Source: Nautilus pompilius
Taxonomy: Eukaryota > Mollusca > Cephalopoda > Nautilida > Nautilidae
Assembly: GCA_018389105.1 (NCBI GenBank)
Contig: JACATO010000689.1
Span: 1,032,459 to 1,096,458, forward strand
Direction of reading: 5' to 3'
DNA length: 64,000 bases
The position numbers were made by a program, and so were the translations under genes. The notes below the pieces were generated by a model. It searched no databases, was not told the DNA's origin, and saw only the letters and a list, made by a program, of their open reading frames with translations. Shown in pieces: positions 12,464 through 23,077 of this stretch (position 1 is its first letter; each line of letters begins with the position of its first letter).

Positions 12464-13020
12464 TCTTAGATGGGATGGCAATACGCAAGCACACGGAGAC
12501 GGTACACAGCTCGTTTGAAAAGTGAATTACAATGTCTAAGTCGGCCAGTTCATAATAAGTTAGTAATATTCTCAGGCCAATAAGTTTCACAAATGTCTGA
12601 ATGGATACTTTTTGTTTCCCTGGAGTTTTCAAGGTCAACCTGTATAAACTGCGGGTTCAGTTCTAGAATGGTAAAAAACCTTGTTTTTGTACATCTGGTC
12701 TTGTAGTTCTCACGTTGAAAACATTGATTATTTGTGGAACTTGTATCAATTCGCTGTCCAAAACCATCTAGTTCTCTAGAGGTTCCTTGTTCACCTCTGA
12801 CTGTACACAGATCTGAAATAAATAAATCTGATTTTATTTGTGTATCAAAAGACTGATGTTGTTCGAACCCTGAGTCCCTGACAGTCACGTGGCGGCTAGA
12901 AGACATGTCCATCGTTTGACGAAATAAACAGGAATAAGTGATGGATGATGATGATGATGATGGAGGAAGTCAAGTCACACCAGCATCTTTTCTTGGATTT
13001 ATTTACAATGTTCAATAGGG
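12464..13020 (-). other. unassigned open frame of 120 codons (12550-12912)
   Basis: A minus-strand frame of 120 residues starts just downstream of the GC-rich patch. It is rich in Ser, Thr, Arg and Asp and has no recognisable domain. A TTTATTTCAG acceptor-like site lies inside it near 12813, so it may not be one exon. It could be the 5' part of a gene driven from 13.0-13.3 kb, or noise. Confidence 0.25.
12941..12963. repeat. (GAT)n microsatellite
   Basis: Six to seven GAT/ATG triplets in tandem. Confidence 0.9.
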
Positions 13021-13880
13021 TTTGAATGTTTGTAAACAGAACCACGTGGAGGCACGAAAACCGGCCTCGCGGGCTCAAAGGGTTAACCTTAGTCTCCACC
13101 CGGATAAAACCAGCCAAAGGGAAACAAAGACCGGGGTCTCCCAACCTCAAGGGCGGCGAGTATCCAACGGGACCTCCGCCGTCGCTTCTCTCTGCGCTGA
13201 CCAAGATGGCGGAGACAGCCCAGACTGGCTTCACGTTCCGGTGCACTGCCGGGCGGCCTCCCCTGCTATAACCTCCATGGTTGGTCCACATCTCCACTTC
13301 CTCTAGCGACACAGGATGGTTTCGTTTTCTCGGGGAAGAGATTTCAGCAGTAAGTTCACGAAAGTAGTCTATGCACTGTATCCGGTTTGTTTGTTCACGA
13401 GATAGGTGATGGAATCCACCATCAGATCCTGCTGGTGATGTGGGAGTCTCGAGCGCTCATACCGCGGATCTCCCTCCTTCACCAGCAGCAGCAGCAGCCG
13501 ATAACCAGCCCAATGACTGATGATGATACAAGGCCAGGTGTCTTTCCCCACCAGGCTGAGGAGACTAACCGCCAGGACGACTCTCACCCTCTCACCCAGA
13601 CAAACTGGTTCTTGGAGGGAGCAGCACATCCACGGAACTGACTCAGTTCTGTGACAGCAGTTGGCCAATCTATCGACTCTATCTTTTGAAAAAACCTTTC
13701 TGCACTACAAGAGGAGTTTGTAGGATGTGCAGCATGCTGCAGTCTGTGCCCCCCCTCCGCAGCTGCATGTTACAGTAACCCAGCGAGCAGTTCTTCTGGT
13801 GGGGCATCTGGAAGGTCTCGGCGGCTCTGTTTGTCTTTGAGAAACTTGTGGGGGGGATTTTTGATTTTAACTCTTTTAAA
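13020..13880. promoter_or_regulatory. GC/CpG-rich patch, promoter-like
   Basis: Against an AT-rich background this stretch is rich in G, C and CpG (for example GGCCTCGCGGGC and GGGCGGCG). It contains CAAGATGGCGGAG at about 13202, a good match to the YY1 site common just downstream of housekeeping transcription starts. A second GC-rich part (13730-13850) has C and G homopolymers. Overlapping frames on both strands reflect base composition rather than protein. It could be a CpG-island promoter, an old element, or both. The direction is uncertain: the YY1-type motif faces plus, towards the PIGQ exons. Confidence 0.4.
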
Positions 13881-14830
13881 GTTAAGAGCAGTTCTATAAA
13901 AAAGACTCTTTTTTCCGAAATATTTCTAGATCTTCATCCAAACAGTAATAATTAATTACACGGCAGTTAAGATGTGAAGGAGAATTTACTATTGTGCCCG
14001 TTAATTTAACTAACCTTTAAATCCATGCGGTCATTCAGAAACGTTTAGGTAAATAAATTCTCAGAATACAAAATAAACTATTCTAAAACCATTGATGCAC
14101 ATCCTGTTGGTGTTTGAAAGGTCTTTTTTAGCTGAACTTGTGGGAATATCGTATCTTTTCTGACTGGTCCTCCTTTCTGAAGCCGTACCTTCATTTCACA
14201 CCTGTTAAGAAGTTTGGGGAGCAAAAGGTTGACATTGTATTATCTAACAATACTATACAACAGAAAGACCAACAGTACCACGTAAACTTCTGTGCTATGT
14301 TAACAAGCAACTGTTTTATTAGCTTAACACTAAACATGTACAAGGTTTATTTCTTTGTAGCATCAGTACCATTTTTTAAAACTGTATTGAAATGTGCATT
14401 TTTAATTTCTCCAGTTTCCAACAGAAATAAGTAATCTGTGGAATCCAAAAGTTATAAAATACAATCAAAACTTTCAAAAATATCATTTGAAATGAAACTA
14501 CTGTTAAATAAACAGTGCATTTAGACACTAACTTCCTGATGAATTAATCCATTTATATCTGAAAAGCTATACTCTGAAATATTTAATTAAAATCTTTGTT
14601 GACCTCCACTGTTTTAAAATGGAGTAGTACTAATTAAATTCAATTAGAGTTGCAAACAATGGGAAAGAAAACAAAATTTATCAATTTTTCTTAACACGAA
14701 TACATAAGAAATAGGTTCTAAGGTAACCAGTTTTGTGAATTTTGTTTTCCATTTTCTGATGCAGTATTTTTCCCTATTATTTTCACTGTTCCTCGCTTGA
14801 ATGCTATTTTACTTAGAAAAATTAGTTTCT
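13881..14830. other. no gene assigned
   Basis: A 98-codon plus frame (14138-14434) starts with a plausible hydrophobic and charged mix but matches nothing I recognise. It lies just upstream of the first identifiable PIGQ exon, and I could not match it to the PIGQ N-terminus. Confidence 0.3.
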
Positions 14831-14835
14831 CTTTC

Positions 14836-14961
14836 AGATTTTTAAATGTGAGCACAAAACAGTATTTTGACAGTTTACTGGGACTTAGTCTGATAGTTTT
14901 TCTTGCCTTCAAAATCATTCCAACTGCTGCTATAGCTGAGTGTGTCACGACCTGGGCATAG
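14836..14961 (+). pseudogene. PIGQ: PIGQ-like exon 1 of the visible set (decayed)
   Basis: The plus frame reads RFLNVSTKQYFDSLLGLSLI then VFLAFKIIPTAAIAECVTTW, matching the PIGQ segment ASVLLDVALGLMLLSWL...HLADALVPVADH. It ends with an in-frame TAG directly before a GTAAGA donor. PIGQ (yeast Gpi1) is a multi-pass ER-membrane subunit of the complex that transfers GlcNAc to phosphatidylinositol, the first step of GPI-anchor synthesis. A TTTCTCTTTCAG acceptor lies at 14827-14838, though the frame is open further upstream. The next exon is 2.4 kb downstream. Confidence 0.65.
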
Positions 14962-14999
14962 GTAAGAATGTTCGTTGAATGCCTTTTATTATTAACCAT

Positions 15000-16639
15000 A
15001 ATTAACTGGTTAAATTATTTCTTGTTTTTCCCCCACCATTCAGAAATTTATACTTTTGCTGGTATTATTGTGAAATAATTTTGTCAGCAACAAACAAGCT
15101 GCCTATCTGATATTAGTAGCCTCTAGTCAGATGTACAGTACATTATCTTACATTTCAGCAAACTTTTAAAACTTTCAAACAAAATTTCTTGATAAATATT
15201 TGATTTTGATGCATTAAAATGGATCAAATTTTCTCTTTATTTTTTTTTTTGGAATGTATAGCTTTTAATATTTTACTTTCAGGCTTGTACATTCTAACCT
15301 ACAGAGTTTAATTATGTCATAATTGTTAGAGAAATATCTTTATTCGCACATGATAGAGAGGAACAAAGACATTTCTTTAACAATTATGACTAATTAGACT
15401 CTAAATGCAAAAGTGTACAATAGTTTTATTATATCAACTTTTTATTGACTAACAGATATCATCTCTGGCATTGACACAATGCCAGCAGGGAGAAGTTGCT
15501 TATGTTTACTGGGGAAAGAAACTAATGTCTATTTATAAAAACACATGAGGCCAAACTGATGACAACATCCAGATGTACAAAGAAAATGTAATACAGGGAT
15601 ACGGTTAAGATGTGCGGAATACATTTTACAATATAATAAATTAAGTTAAAAGTAAATAATTGATTATAAAAGTTAAATGGAAAAACTAATGGAAGCTACC
15701 ACAGGAAATGATTAGGGGATAGTCTAAAATTAGATTTTTTAAAATTGAAAAATCATTGAAATGCAAACATCTAAAAAATTGTTTCATGCAAATAACTGAA
15801 TCAGTTTCATTGTGGAACAATTATATGAAAAGTATCTAGAGCTTGGAAGTCAGTCAGTCGAAACTCTCTCTTGTTGCACCCTAACCTCATCCTCGAGTGT
15901 TGAAAGTGGTGTCTTACTACATTTTACTTTTTTTTTAAATATCATTAATGAAGTTGCAAATACATCAATGATTACAAAGAGTTGTCCATATATTGTTGGT
16001 GATTCATTTCCTCTTGTAGGTTTCACTCAAAAATTACAGCTAAGCTCATGTACCACCATTGTCTATATAGTACCCGATATGCTTGCACAATCCATAATTT
16101 CATAATTGTAGGATGAATGTGAAATAACATAATGTGATTTAAAATACAGTCAATTGTGAAATTTCACTTAACATATGTATATATAAAATTGGAAAGAATT
16201 GTTTAATTTTGATATGTAAATTAATTATAAGAGTAGATTTGTTTTTTTTTATTTACATATATTCTAAAGTTCAAAAGTTACTGCATCTTTAAGTGCAGTA
16301 AATTCTATTTATATTTTATTTCACATATTTGTTAACTTTTTGGTGTGTGTTCTTTGGCTGACTATTTATTTTGCCTTAATCTGTTTTGGTGCCTAGAAAA
16401 CAACAGTTAAGATGTGACAAGTGTGCCATCACCTATTGTTTTTAAAATATTGAGTGTTGTTCATTTAGTGTGAATGTAAAAATTTGTTTTTAGCATAACA
16501 AAGGCAAAGTTTCTATACTAAACATCTTTGATGTAGTCATTTCTTGTGCTGACAGAGTAATAGAACAGCAAACTGCAGTGACTCATACTTTCTTAATATT
16601 GGCAAAAGTGAAATGGATTATGGTAATACCACACGAAAC
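15000..16639. other. intron-like AT-rich sequence of the PIGQ relic
   Basis: No exon of PIGQ or another gene is recognisable. It holds the hairpin at 15301-15405. The 97-codon plus frame at 15812-16105 has no family resemblance. Confidence 0.4.
15301..15405. repeat. imperfect stem-loop, about 35-bp arms
   Basis: The left arm (AGAGTTTAATTATGTCATAA, then TTGTTAGAGAAA) pairs with the right arm (TTTCTTTAACAATTATGACT, then AATTAGACTCT) around a loop of about 35 bases. The shape is that of a pre-miRNA-like hairpin or a small MITE. Confidence 0.6.
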
Positions 16640-16800
16640 TTTCCAGTGGTAGACTACTGGACTGTTAAAGATGCAGGCCCATGTTTGTATGCCATTTTGG
16701 ATTGGCTCAGTTTGGGTTACTTCTCTAGCCACCTTTCTTCATCAGTGGACCATGTAGGCTCTCAGCCCTCTAGTTTCCTCCCACATCTAAAATGAAGATA
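16640..16800 (+). repeat. tRNA-derived SINE, diverged copy
   Basis: CCAGTGGTAGACTACTGGAC is box-A-like and aligns with the better copy at 33766-33936 (CCATTGGTAGACTGCTGGAC), and GGCTCAGTTT aligns with its AGCTCAGTT. Box B is eroded. The copy lies in the intron between PIGQ-like exons 1 and 2. Confidence 0.55.
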
Positions 16801-17376
16801 TCTAGTAGAGTCTTTTTGCAGTAGGCAAATGTTTATCTCCACCCTTTGTTTTTTTATGCTTGTTTTAGAATACTGAAACCAGGGATGTTTGTCTTGTGTG
16901 TCAACAACATTGGCTTGCAAATTTGAAGATGACCTGAATCTTGGCAAATCCAGATTTTAGTCTGCTGGCCTTCACAGAATGCTTAGAATGGAATCAGCAG
17001 TGTGAATGGCCACAACAACTTGGATATGTTTATCTTTGACTTACTGTAGGCCAATGTCAACTTGCCTTCAAAACTTGCTGATTTTCAGCCAGCTGGAATT
17101 TTTATACTAATGTCATCAGTGACAAAAATAACATGATACTCGCATTAAAATTAGTTTTTGATAGATTACTGTTATTTCACACACACACACATATTTTCAA
17201 ACTTTTAGTTTTGTTATGTATAATTAAAATACTAAGATTTAGTATTGATAACATTCAGGGGTACATTTTCAGCAGCCCAAAATGGTTCATATTAAAATAT
17301 ATTGTACAGATTGCTTTGTTGCTGATTTTTTACAGTCCTCAGAAAAATATACAAACTTTTTCTTTTTTAATCATAG

Positions 17377-17522
17377 AATGTGGCCAATCTGTTGAAAATA
17401 TTGTTACACTGGATGACGGGGTCTCCCTCCTGTTGGACTAAAACTAAATCATCATTTGAATCAGTTTTTAGAAAAATTCTTCATGTGTCACATTTACCTA
17501 TGGACGCACCTGTTGTCTGCAG
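17377..17522 (+). pseudogene. PIGQ: PIGQ-like exon 2 (frameshifted)
   Basis: Bounded by TCATAG and GCAG/GTAATT. The first half reads NVANLLKILLHWMTGSPS, matching VAEELQHLLQWLMGAPAG. After a frameshift near 17430, the other frame reads GLKLNHHLNQFLEKFFMCHI then YLWTHLLSA, matching [27 protein letters not shown]. This is a strongly diagnostic part of the Gpi1 family. The frameshift makes the exon non-functional as it stands. The exon ends one base into a codon, which fits the next exon in phase. Confidence 0.85.
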
Positions 17523-17693
17523 GTAATTTTTTTTTACAAGTATTTATTTTCAAATTGAATTTTTATATCTGAGGAGTATTTATAAAAGACCAGGAATTGC
17601 GCCTAATGAGTGTGATGTCAGTAGAGTGCAGCTACTAAATTATTTTGGATGCATGTGTGATTCGATTTACACTTCTAATCACTAAAACTGACA

Positions 17694-18920
17694 CACGAGG
17701 TCTGCCGAGAAAGTATCCGATTGGGAAGTAATGATGTTAGGGAGGCGAAAGTGAGCATAGTGGGAGCTGCGTGCGTGTGCGCATGCGTGGCTTTTGGCGG
17801 GATCGCTGAATGCGTCAGTCGCTGTTGGGCAGCCATCGTGTGAGGTGCTGTACCACTTACTCATCGCATTTTCATTTTTCCCGTGATGATAGAACACGTG
17901 GAGCAGCGATCTCGCAACAAGTTTAGCCAAAAGCTTGGAGATACCCAAGCGGAAACAATTTGCAAAATTCAACAGGCTTTTGGTGAAAATACCATGGGTG
18001 TTACCCAAATAAAAGAATGGTACAACAGGTTCAAAGATGGCCGCACATCGGTGGGGAGGAGGGGCCAGTGTTCCGGGAGGGGGGGGGGCCGTCAACAAGC
18101 CGCAATGCAGTTGTTATCGAGAAAGTGCGGACCTTGATAACGGACAATCGTCGTTTGACGGTGCGGGAAATTGATCCAAACCTCGTCACCAAAGATTCTG
18201 CATATGCAATTTTAAAGGAGGATTTGGGCTTGCGGAGAGGGGCAGCGAAATTTGTGCCCGAGCTGCTTTCTCAGGAACAACAACAACTTCGTCTTGAGGT
18301 TGCGCAGGACCTGCTGGATACTGCCAACAGAGATCCTGAGTTCCAGAATACTGGGATAACTGGAGATGAGACATGGGTGTACAGGTACGACCCGGAAACG
18401 AAAGCTCAGTCATCACAGTGGAAGCACCCAACGTTGCCAAGGTCCGGAGAAAAATCAAGGTGATGCTGACTGTTTTCTTCGACTACCGAGGTGTTGTGCA
18501 TCACGAATAGGCACCAGAATGACAAACAGTTACAAAGGAGTACTATCAGGAAGTCCTCCTCCTCCCTCTTCATGATGCAGTTCAGCGCAAGAGACCGGAT
18601 CTGGCGACCTTGCAAAACTGGCAGCTGCGTCATGACAATGCCCCGGCTCCTTCTGACTTCTGGTTGTTCCCAAAAATGAAGATGCCACTGAAAGGCTCCC
18701 GCTTTGAGAGCCGAGAGGACATCATGCAGAATGCGACAGCGGAGCTGAGAGTCATTCCGGAAGAAGTATTCCAGACGTGCTTCGAACAGTGGAAGGATCG
18801 CTTGGCTGTGTGTGTGGAGGCACAAGGGGCCTACTTCGAAGGGGATTAGCAGTCGAACCCCACCAAGTACGTAATTTTTTTTTCCCAGCCTAAAGTCTGA
18901 TACTTTTTCGACAGACCTGG
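17694..18920 (+). mobile_element. mariner element, internally deleted and broken
   Basis: The ends are inverted copies: CGAGGTCTGCCGAGAAAGTA on the left and the complement of CCAGGTCTGTCGAAAAAGTA on the right, each followed by TC-x-GA. The right flank is TA; the left duplicate has mutated. The transposase starts at the ATG at 17886 (or GTG 17883) with a mariner N-terminal HTH (ETICKIQQAFGENTMGVTQI, KEWYNRFKDGRTSV). A frameshift follows in the G-run near 18080. The second frame holds TGDETWVYRYDPETKAQSSQ (first catalytic Asp), ending at stops near 18463. The third frame from 18610 has LRHDNAP running straight into APSDFWLFPKMK (third Asp). The family's intervening residues are deleted. The C-terminus (QWKDRLAVCVEAQGAYFEGD) is kept. 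It sits in the PIGQ-like intron. Confidence 0.9.
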
Positions 18921-19003
18921 TATATGGCTGAACCATACTCATTTCTTAATGTATTTTGCATGAACACTCATTCCATATATACATACACACATAACTATAT
19001 ATA

Positions 19004-19192
19004 CAGTAAAACCTTGATTTAACGGACTAATAGGGGGAGGGGATCCTGTTAAATCCAGACGTTTACACGCCCTGTTTACTTATGCACAAAATGAGGCCAA
19101 GCAAAACAATTTTCACACAGATCAACGTGGACCTTTGTCAGAAGACCAGGCAGGGTCCGTTGAATGGGGATCTGTCAAATCGAGTTTTACTG
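19004..19192. mobile_element. pogo/Tigger-type MITE
   Basis: It begins CAGTAAAACCTTGATTTAAC and ends with the inverted CAAATCGAGTTTTACTG, 189 bp in all. The left flank is TA and the right CA, an almost intact TA target duplication. There is no coding capacity. A related left end occurs at 39797. Confidence 0.75.
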
Positions 19193-22100
19193 CATATAGA
19201 TGGGATAAGTGCATGAGTCCTATGCACTTGCTTAGTAGAACTACATTCTTTGGGATTCACATCTTCATTGGTTTTAATTTACTGATTCATCAAATGTATC
19301 TTTAGTGATCCAAGCAGGTGGCACTCAGTCAGGACCAGGTCCGGGCTATAAACAGGATGGACAAGTACTTCTCAACTCAACATTACCATGTCAGCTATAG
19401 GGTGCTGTAAAAAGGGGCAGGTATTATAGGCAGACTCTTTTGCTGATCAATTTGTGCCTCCTTGTGAATTGCAGCTTTTGTGAAAGGTTAATCTACTATC
19501 TTGCTTGGATCACATCACTATTTACATCCTAAAACACTATAGCTCAAGACTTTCTAGGCTGAATACAGGAACTTATCTCAGGGAAGTGAGCCTTGGTGCT
19601 GGTGCTGGAATAGTAGAACTTGAGTATATATCAGTGGACTGTGACTCCTCATACATGAAAATCAAATCCTATTTGTGGTGCAATTTCTCTCAGTAAAGAT
19701 TTTCAGACGTCTATGCTCTTAAAACCTGTCCATATTTTATGGAATCCAGTATGTTGACACTTTATGAAACCCAGATGCTAATGGAATAGTTTAATGCTCT
19801 CAAAACTGATAAACAGTTCTTGAGAAAAATCTCTCTCATGCAATGGTTCTTTCTGACACTAATTTTCTGCTCTTGATGTTTACACCATGTGCATAGTCAT
19901 CCATGATAGGATGTTGCCATCAGATTGCCCTGCAATGAATTCTGGGAAACTTAACCTCCTCCATTAAAAAAGAAACTGTGCAGTTATTTGCTATCTCTTG
20001 CACTTATACCATTGACCACCATCCTAGTTCTAGTAAACATTGGTACCACTAAAGGCATTTCTGCATTCCAGCATCCAGTGGACAGTTGCCAAGTTTGCGG
20101 GCAGTATGCTGCATACAAAGTTATTAACAGATGTGCAACTTTCACTTGAATTATCTTCATAGAAAGTCTGTTTCAGGTAACTGTTTATCCTTAATGGGTG
20201 GAGTGGTATAGCACACAATGCTGACTGCCGTGAATAATAGGTTTTAACAGGCAGTAATCAAGGTTGATCAGGATTGTCTGCATACATAATGAATAGTTAG
20301 GAATGATAACTTATTATGTATGCCAATGCCTGGAGGGTCATGGGCACAGATGATATTGGCTACAAACCAGTGAATGATGAGAGAGAGAAAAATACTGATA
20401 AATCTGTTGGAGAAGTTAACTTTTAGAACTATCACTTGTGACTACAATCATTTTATCAAGGCGTTGGCATTGCCTTCTAATGATCTTAAAGAAACAGTGC
20501 AAGAAACATCTTCAGTTGTATTATGTTAAAGAAGCATTGCTTGATTGTTATTTCACAGGTGATATATTCTGTGAAGCTTGGAGTGATATTACAACTTGTC
20601 ACATAAAAGTAAATTTCAGTGTCACATCTGTCCAAACAGATTTGGGATAGCCAGATTATGTTTTCTTTGACCATTCCAAACTAAGCCATCATACTGAGGT
20701 TTGCTTGAAGTAATCTATGCACCAATCAGGAAATTGGTTATTTTCTAGCAGGTCTCTCATTCAGAGTTGATCTGTGATGATAAAGTTCATATGGGCAGTC
20801 CTCCCCTTACCACATGTTCGCTCGATTTATGTGTTATAAGATTTTCTTTTTTTTTTCAGTTCCTCCATGCAAGGCCAAAAACCATTTGAAGACAATTTGA
20901 CTCATAATACATCAGCATTATAGATAACTGATATGATAAGCCAGGTGGAGAAAATGCATTTTGTAGCTTTGTTGAAAAGTGATATATATATATAGCAGAA
21001 CACATTCTAAACACTGCAAATGTAATATAATATAATATATATATTTTTAGTGCACAAAATAATGTCTCTTTCTTCCCCGATATCTATTTTGAAAAACTAA
21101 TTGTTTATCAAGCAAATAATGAACATTTTATCAGTTCTTGTTTGCTGTTTTTAATTTCAAACCACGTAGCCTGTGGAAGAAAAGGAAAACCAAATGTAAA
21201 ATTCTTGCCTGTTCAGTGTTGGATCCTTAGAAGAAAAAATGGTTAGAGATAGCGGTGTTTATTTAGAGTTACATTTGTCTAAGTCAGTTCAAGAATGGAG
21301 AGAGTACATTGTTCACTGGACTGTGATGGACTTGTTATAAGTGAAACCACTTGTTTTTAACTTTTAATATGCAAAGGAAAATTAATGATTTTGTTTCCAG
21401 AAAGCAACTTTTCTTCTGGTTCTCCATCTTTGGTTAATCCAGCTGTTTTCTTTGTGGTCCCTGATTCACAGTAATGCACGCTAAGAGAATAATTTGTACT
21501 CATTAGCATAAAACTAAGATACTGAAAGATGCGTCACAAAAAGTAATTTTTAAAATGATTTTCCTTTTACTTTTGAGATCCTTTTAGATCCTGTTTCTGC
21601 TTTTGTTTTGTAATATTTTCTTTTGGAAATCTTACTGTCCATTGTGTGTGTGAGTGAGAGAAAGATGTATCACCTTTTAGTTTTCAATTTTATTATTCCT
21701 TATCTCAAATAAAGTTTCTAAAATTGCACCAAGTTTTCTCTGTTGGGCACATTATGCCCTCTTTACCATATCAGTTCCTCTCTTGTTAATTACTACATTG
21801 CCAAGAAAATAAGTTGCATTTACAATAGAAAATTCTCTATATTTATTGTAATATTTTTAAAAATCTAAGTCATTATTAAAAATGAATTCCATTATATTTT
21901 AGTGACTCAAACATCCAAATTGTCACAGAACAACTGCTACCATTATTTAAAAATTCTCCGTATATTTTTGTTCTACATCTTTTCTGTGGCATAAATGAAA
22001 CATTTGAATGATTTTTTTTCTAGATGGTGGATCGCAATTAATAAAGATTTTATTTAAAATGGGATAAAATAAAATGGTAGCTTGACTTGTTTTGTTTTGG

Positions 22101-22238
22101 AAAAACAAATCTGAAAATTTCTCTTTGTAACTGAAATATAGTGATAGGAATTCTGATAATTTTGCTATATATATACAAGACAACCATTACATACAATAAG
22201 TAACATAATGACTATTTATTGTTATGTACTTGTTTTAG
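19193..22238. other. intron-like sequence, no gene seen
   Basis: It lies between PIGQ-like exons 2 and 3. No further exon is recognisable. It has AT microsatellite-like runs near 20985 and 21030. Confidence 0.4.
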
Positions 22239-22385
22239 GGAACCTCTCACTGATAGGACCTGTGCCGGACTCAGTTCTTTGGTACACATCACTGGTTGGT
22301 GGTTGGTGTATTTGGATTTTCACTTACAGAATATCCTCTCTATCTTGACGGTTCACATCTACTGCTGCTATGTTTATGCAGCCAG
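22239..22385 (+). pseudogene. PIGQ: PIGQ-like exon 3 (frameshifted)
   Basis: Bounded by TGTTTTAG and CCAG/GTAATT. Entering in phase from exon 2 it reads NLSLIGPVPDSVLWYTSLVG, corresponding to HLMSPFVEHILWHVGLSAC. A frameshift follows, and the second half reads NILSILTVHIYCCYVYAAR in another frame, matching DIIALLTFHIYCFYVYGAR. It ends two bases into the Arg codon, which the next exon completes. Confidence 0.85.
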
Positions 22386-22916
22386 GTAATTTTTATTTAT
22401 TTATTTATTGGTTAATCAACTTAGTTATGATAAAGATATTTTGTTTACTAAAGTTTCTGCTACATTTTCCATGTGATATTCCAGCTGCTAACAATTTTCT
22501 GCACTCACACAAAAGGGTTCTAGTGTAAGACAGCTATTGGAAATGTCTGGATTACATTTTTCTAAAGCCACTATTAACATTTTAAAATTTCTATTTAGCT
22601 GTTGTCAAAATTCTTACGTTTTTAATTTTGAAATTTAAAATAATAATAATCCATGTAAAGAAAACAAAAAGGCAGTTTGTAAATTATCTGCTACTTAAGC
22701 AAACATTCTGAAATATTGTTACTGTATTATTTCTCACTTGCTTTTTGTTTATCAAAAAATGGATCATTTATAACAATACAAATATCTTTAGAATGAAACA
22801 GTAAATTCTATGCCATTTTTAAAGGATTTATACACAGCTAACATTTTTTTTCTAAAAATTCAGTAAACATTTTTAAACATAATTAAAATATTTAAAAGAT
22901 CTTTTTTCTTGTGAAG

Positions 22917-23077
22917 GTTGTACAGTCATCAGATATCAGCACTCTTCTCTGTGGTGCTTGTTCTGAGGGAAGAAATGGGATGTTCTTTGCCAGAGAGTGG
23001 ACTCTGCATCATACGATGTTGACTAACTGCTTTTTCTTTTACCAACCACTGCTCTTTACTATGTTGTTGTTACAGCT
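22917..23077 (+). pseudogene. PIGQ: PIGQ-like exon 4 (frameshift, two stops, short deletion)
   Basis: After a GTGAAG acceptor it continues R-LYSHQISALFS, matching RLYCLKIHGLSSL. A frameshift leads to (stop)GKKWDVLCQRVDSASYDVD(stop)LLFLLPTTALYYVVVTA, against [22 protein letters not shown]...LLFLLPTTALYYLVFT. The stops TGA and TAA look like C-to-T changes of Arg and Gln codons. Roughly nine residues after the second stop are deleted. The GKKW, VDSxSYD and LPTTALYY motifs make the family identification firm. Confidence 0.9.

Noticed and set aside
12860-12900. GGTTCGAAC-like sequence on minus as a tRNA box B.
   Set aside because: No box A or cloverleaf could be placed around it.
12896-13312. Overlapping 80-138 codon frames on both strands of the GC-rich patch.
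   Set aside because: Few stops are expected in GC-rich DNA; no frame shows a domain, and the frames conflict.
14718-14999. 93-codon minus frame.
   Set aside because: It is antisense to the PIGQ-like exon, which explains the open frame.
18406-18942. 178-codon minus frame, the second longest on that strand.
   Set aside because: It lies antisense to the mariner transposase and carries no motif.
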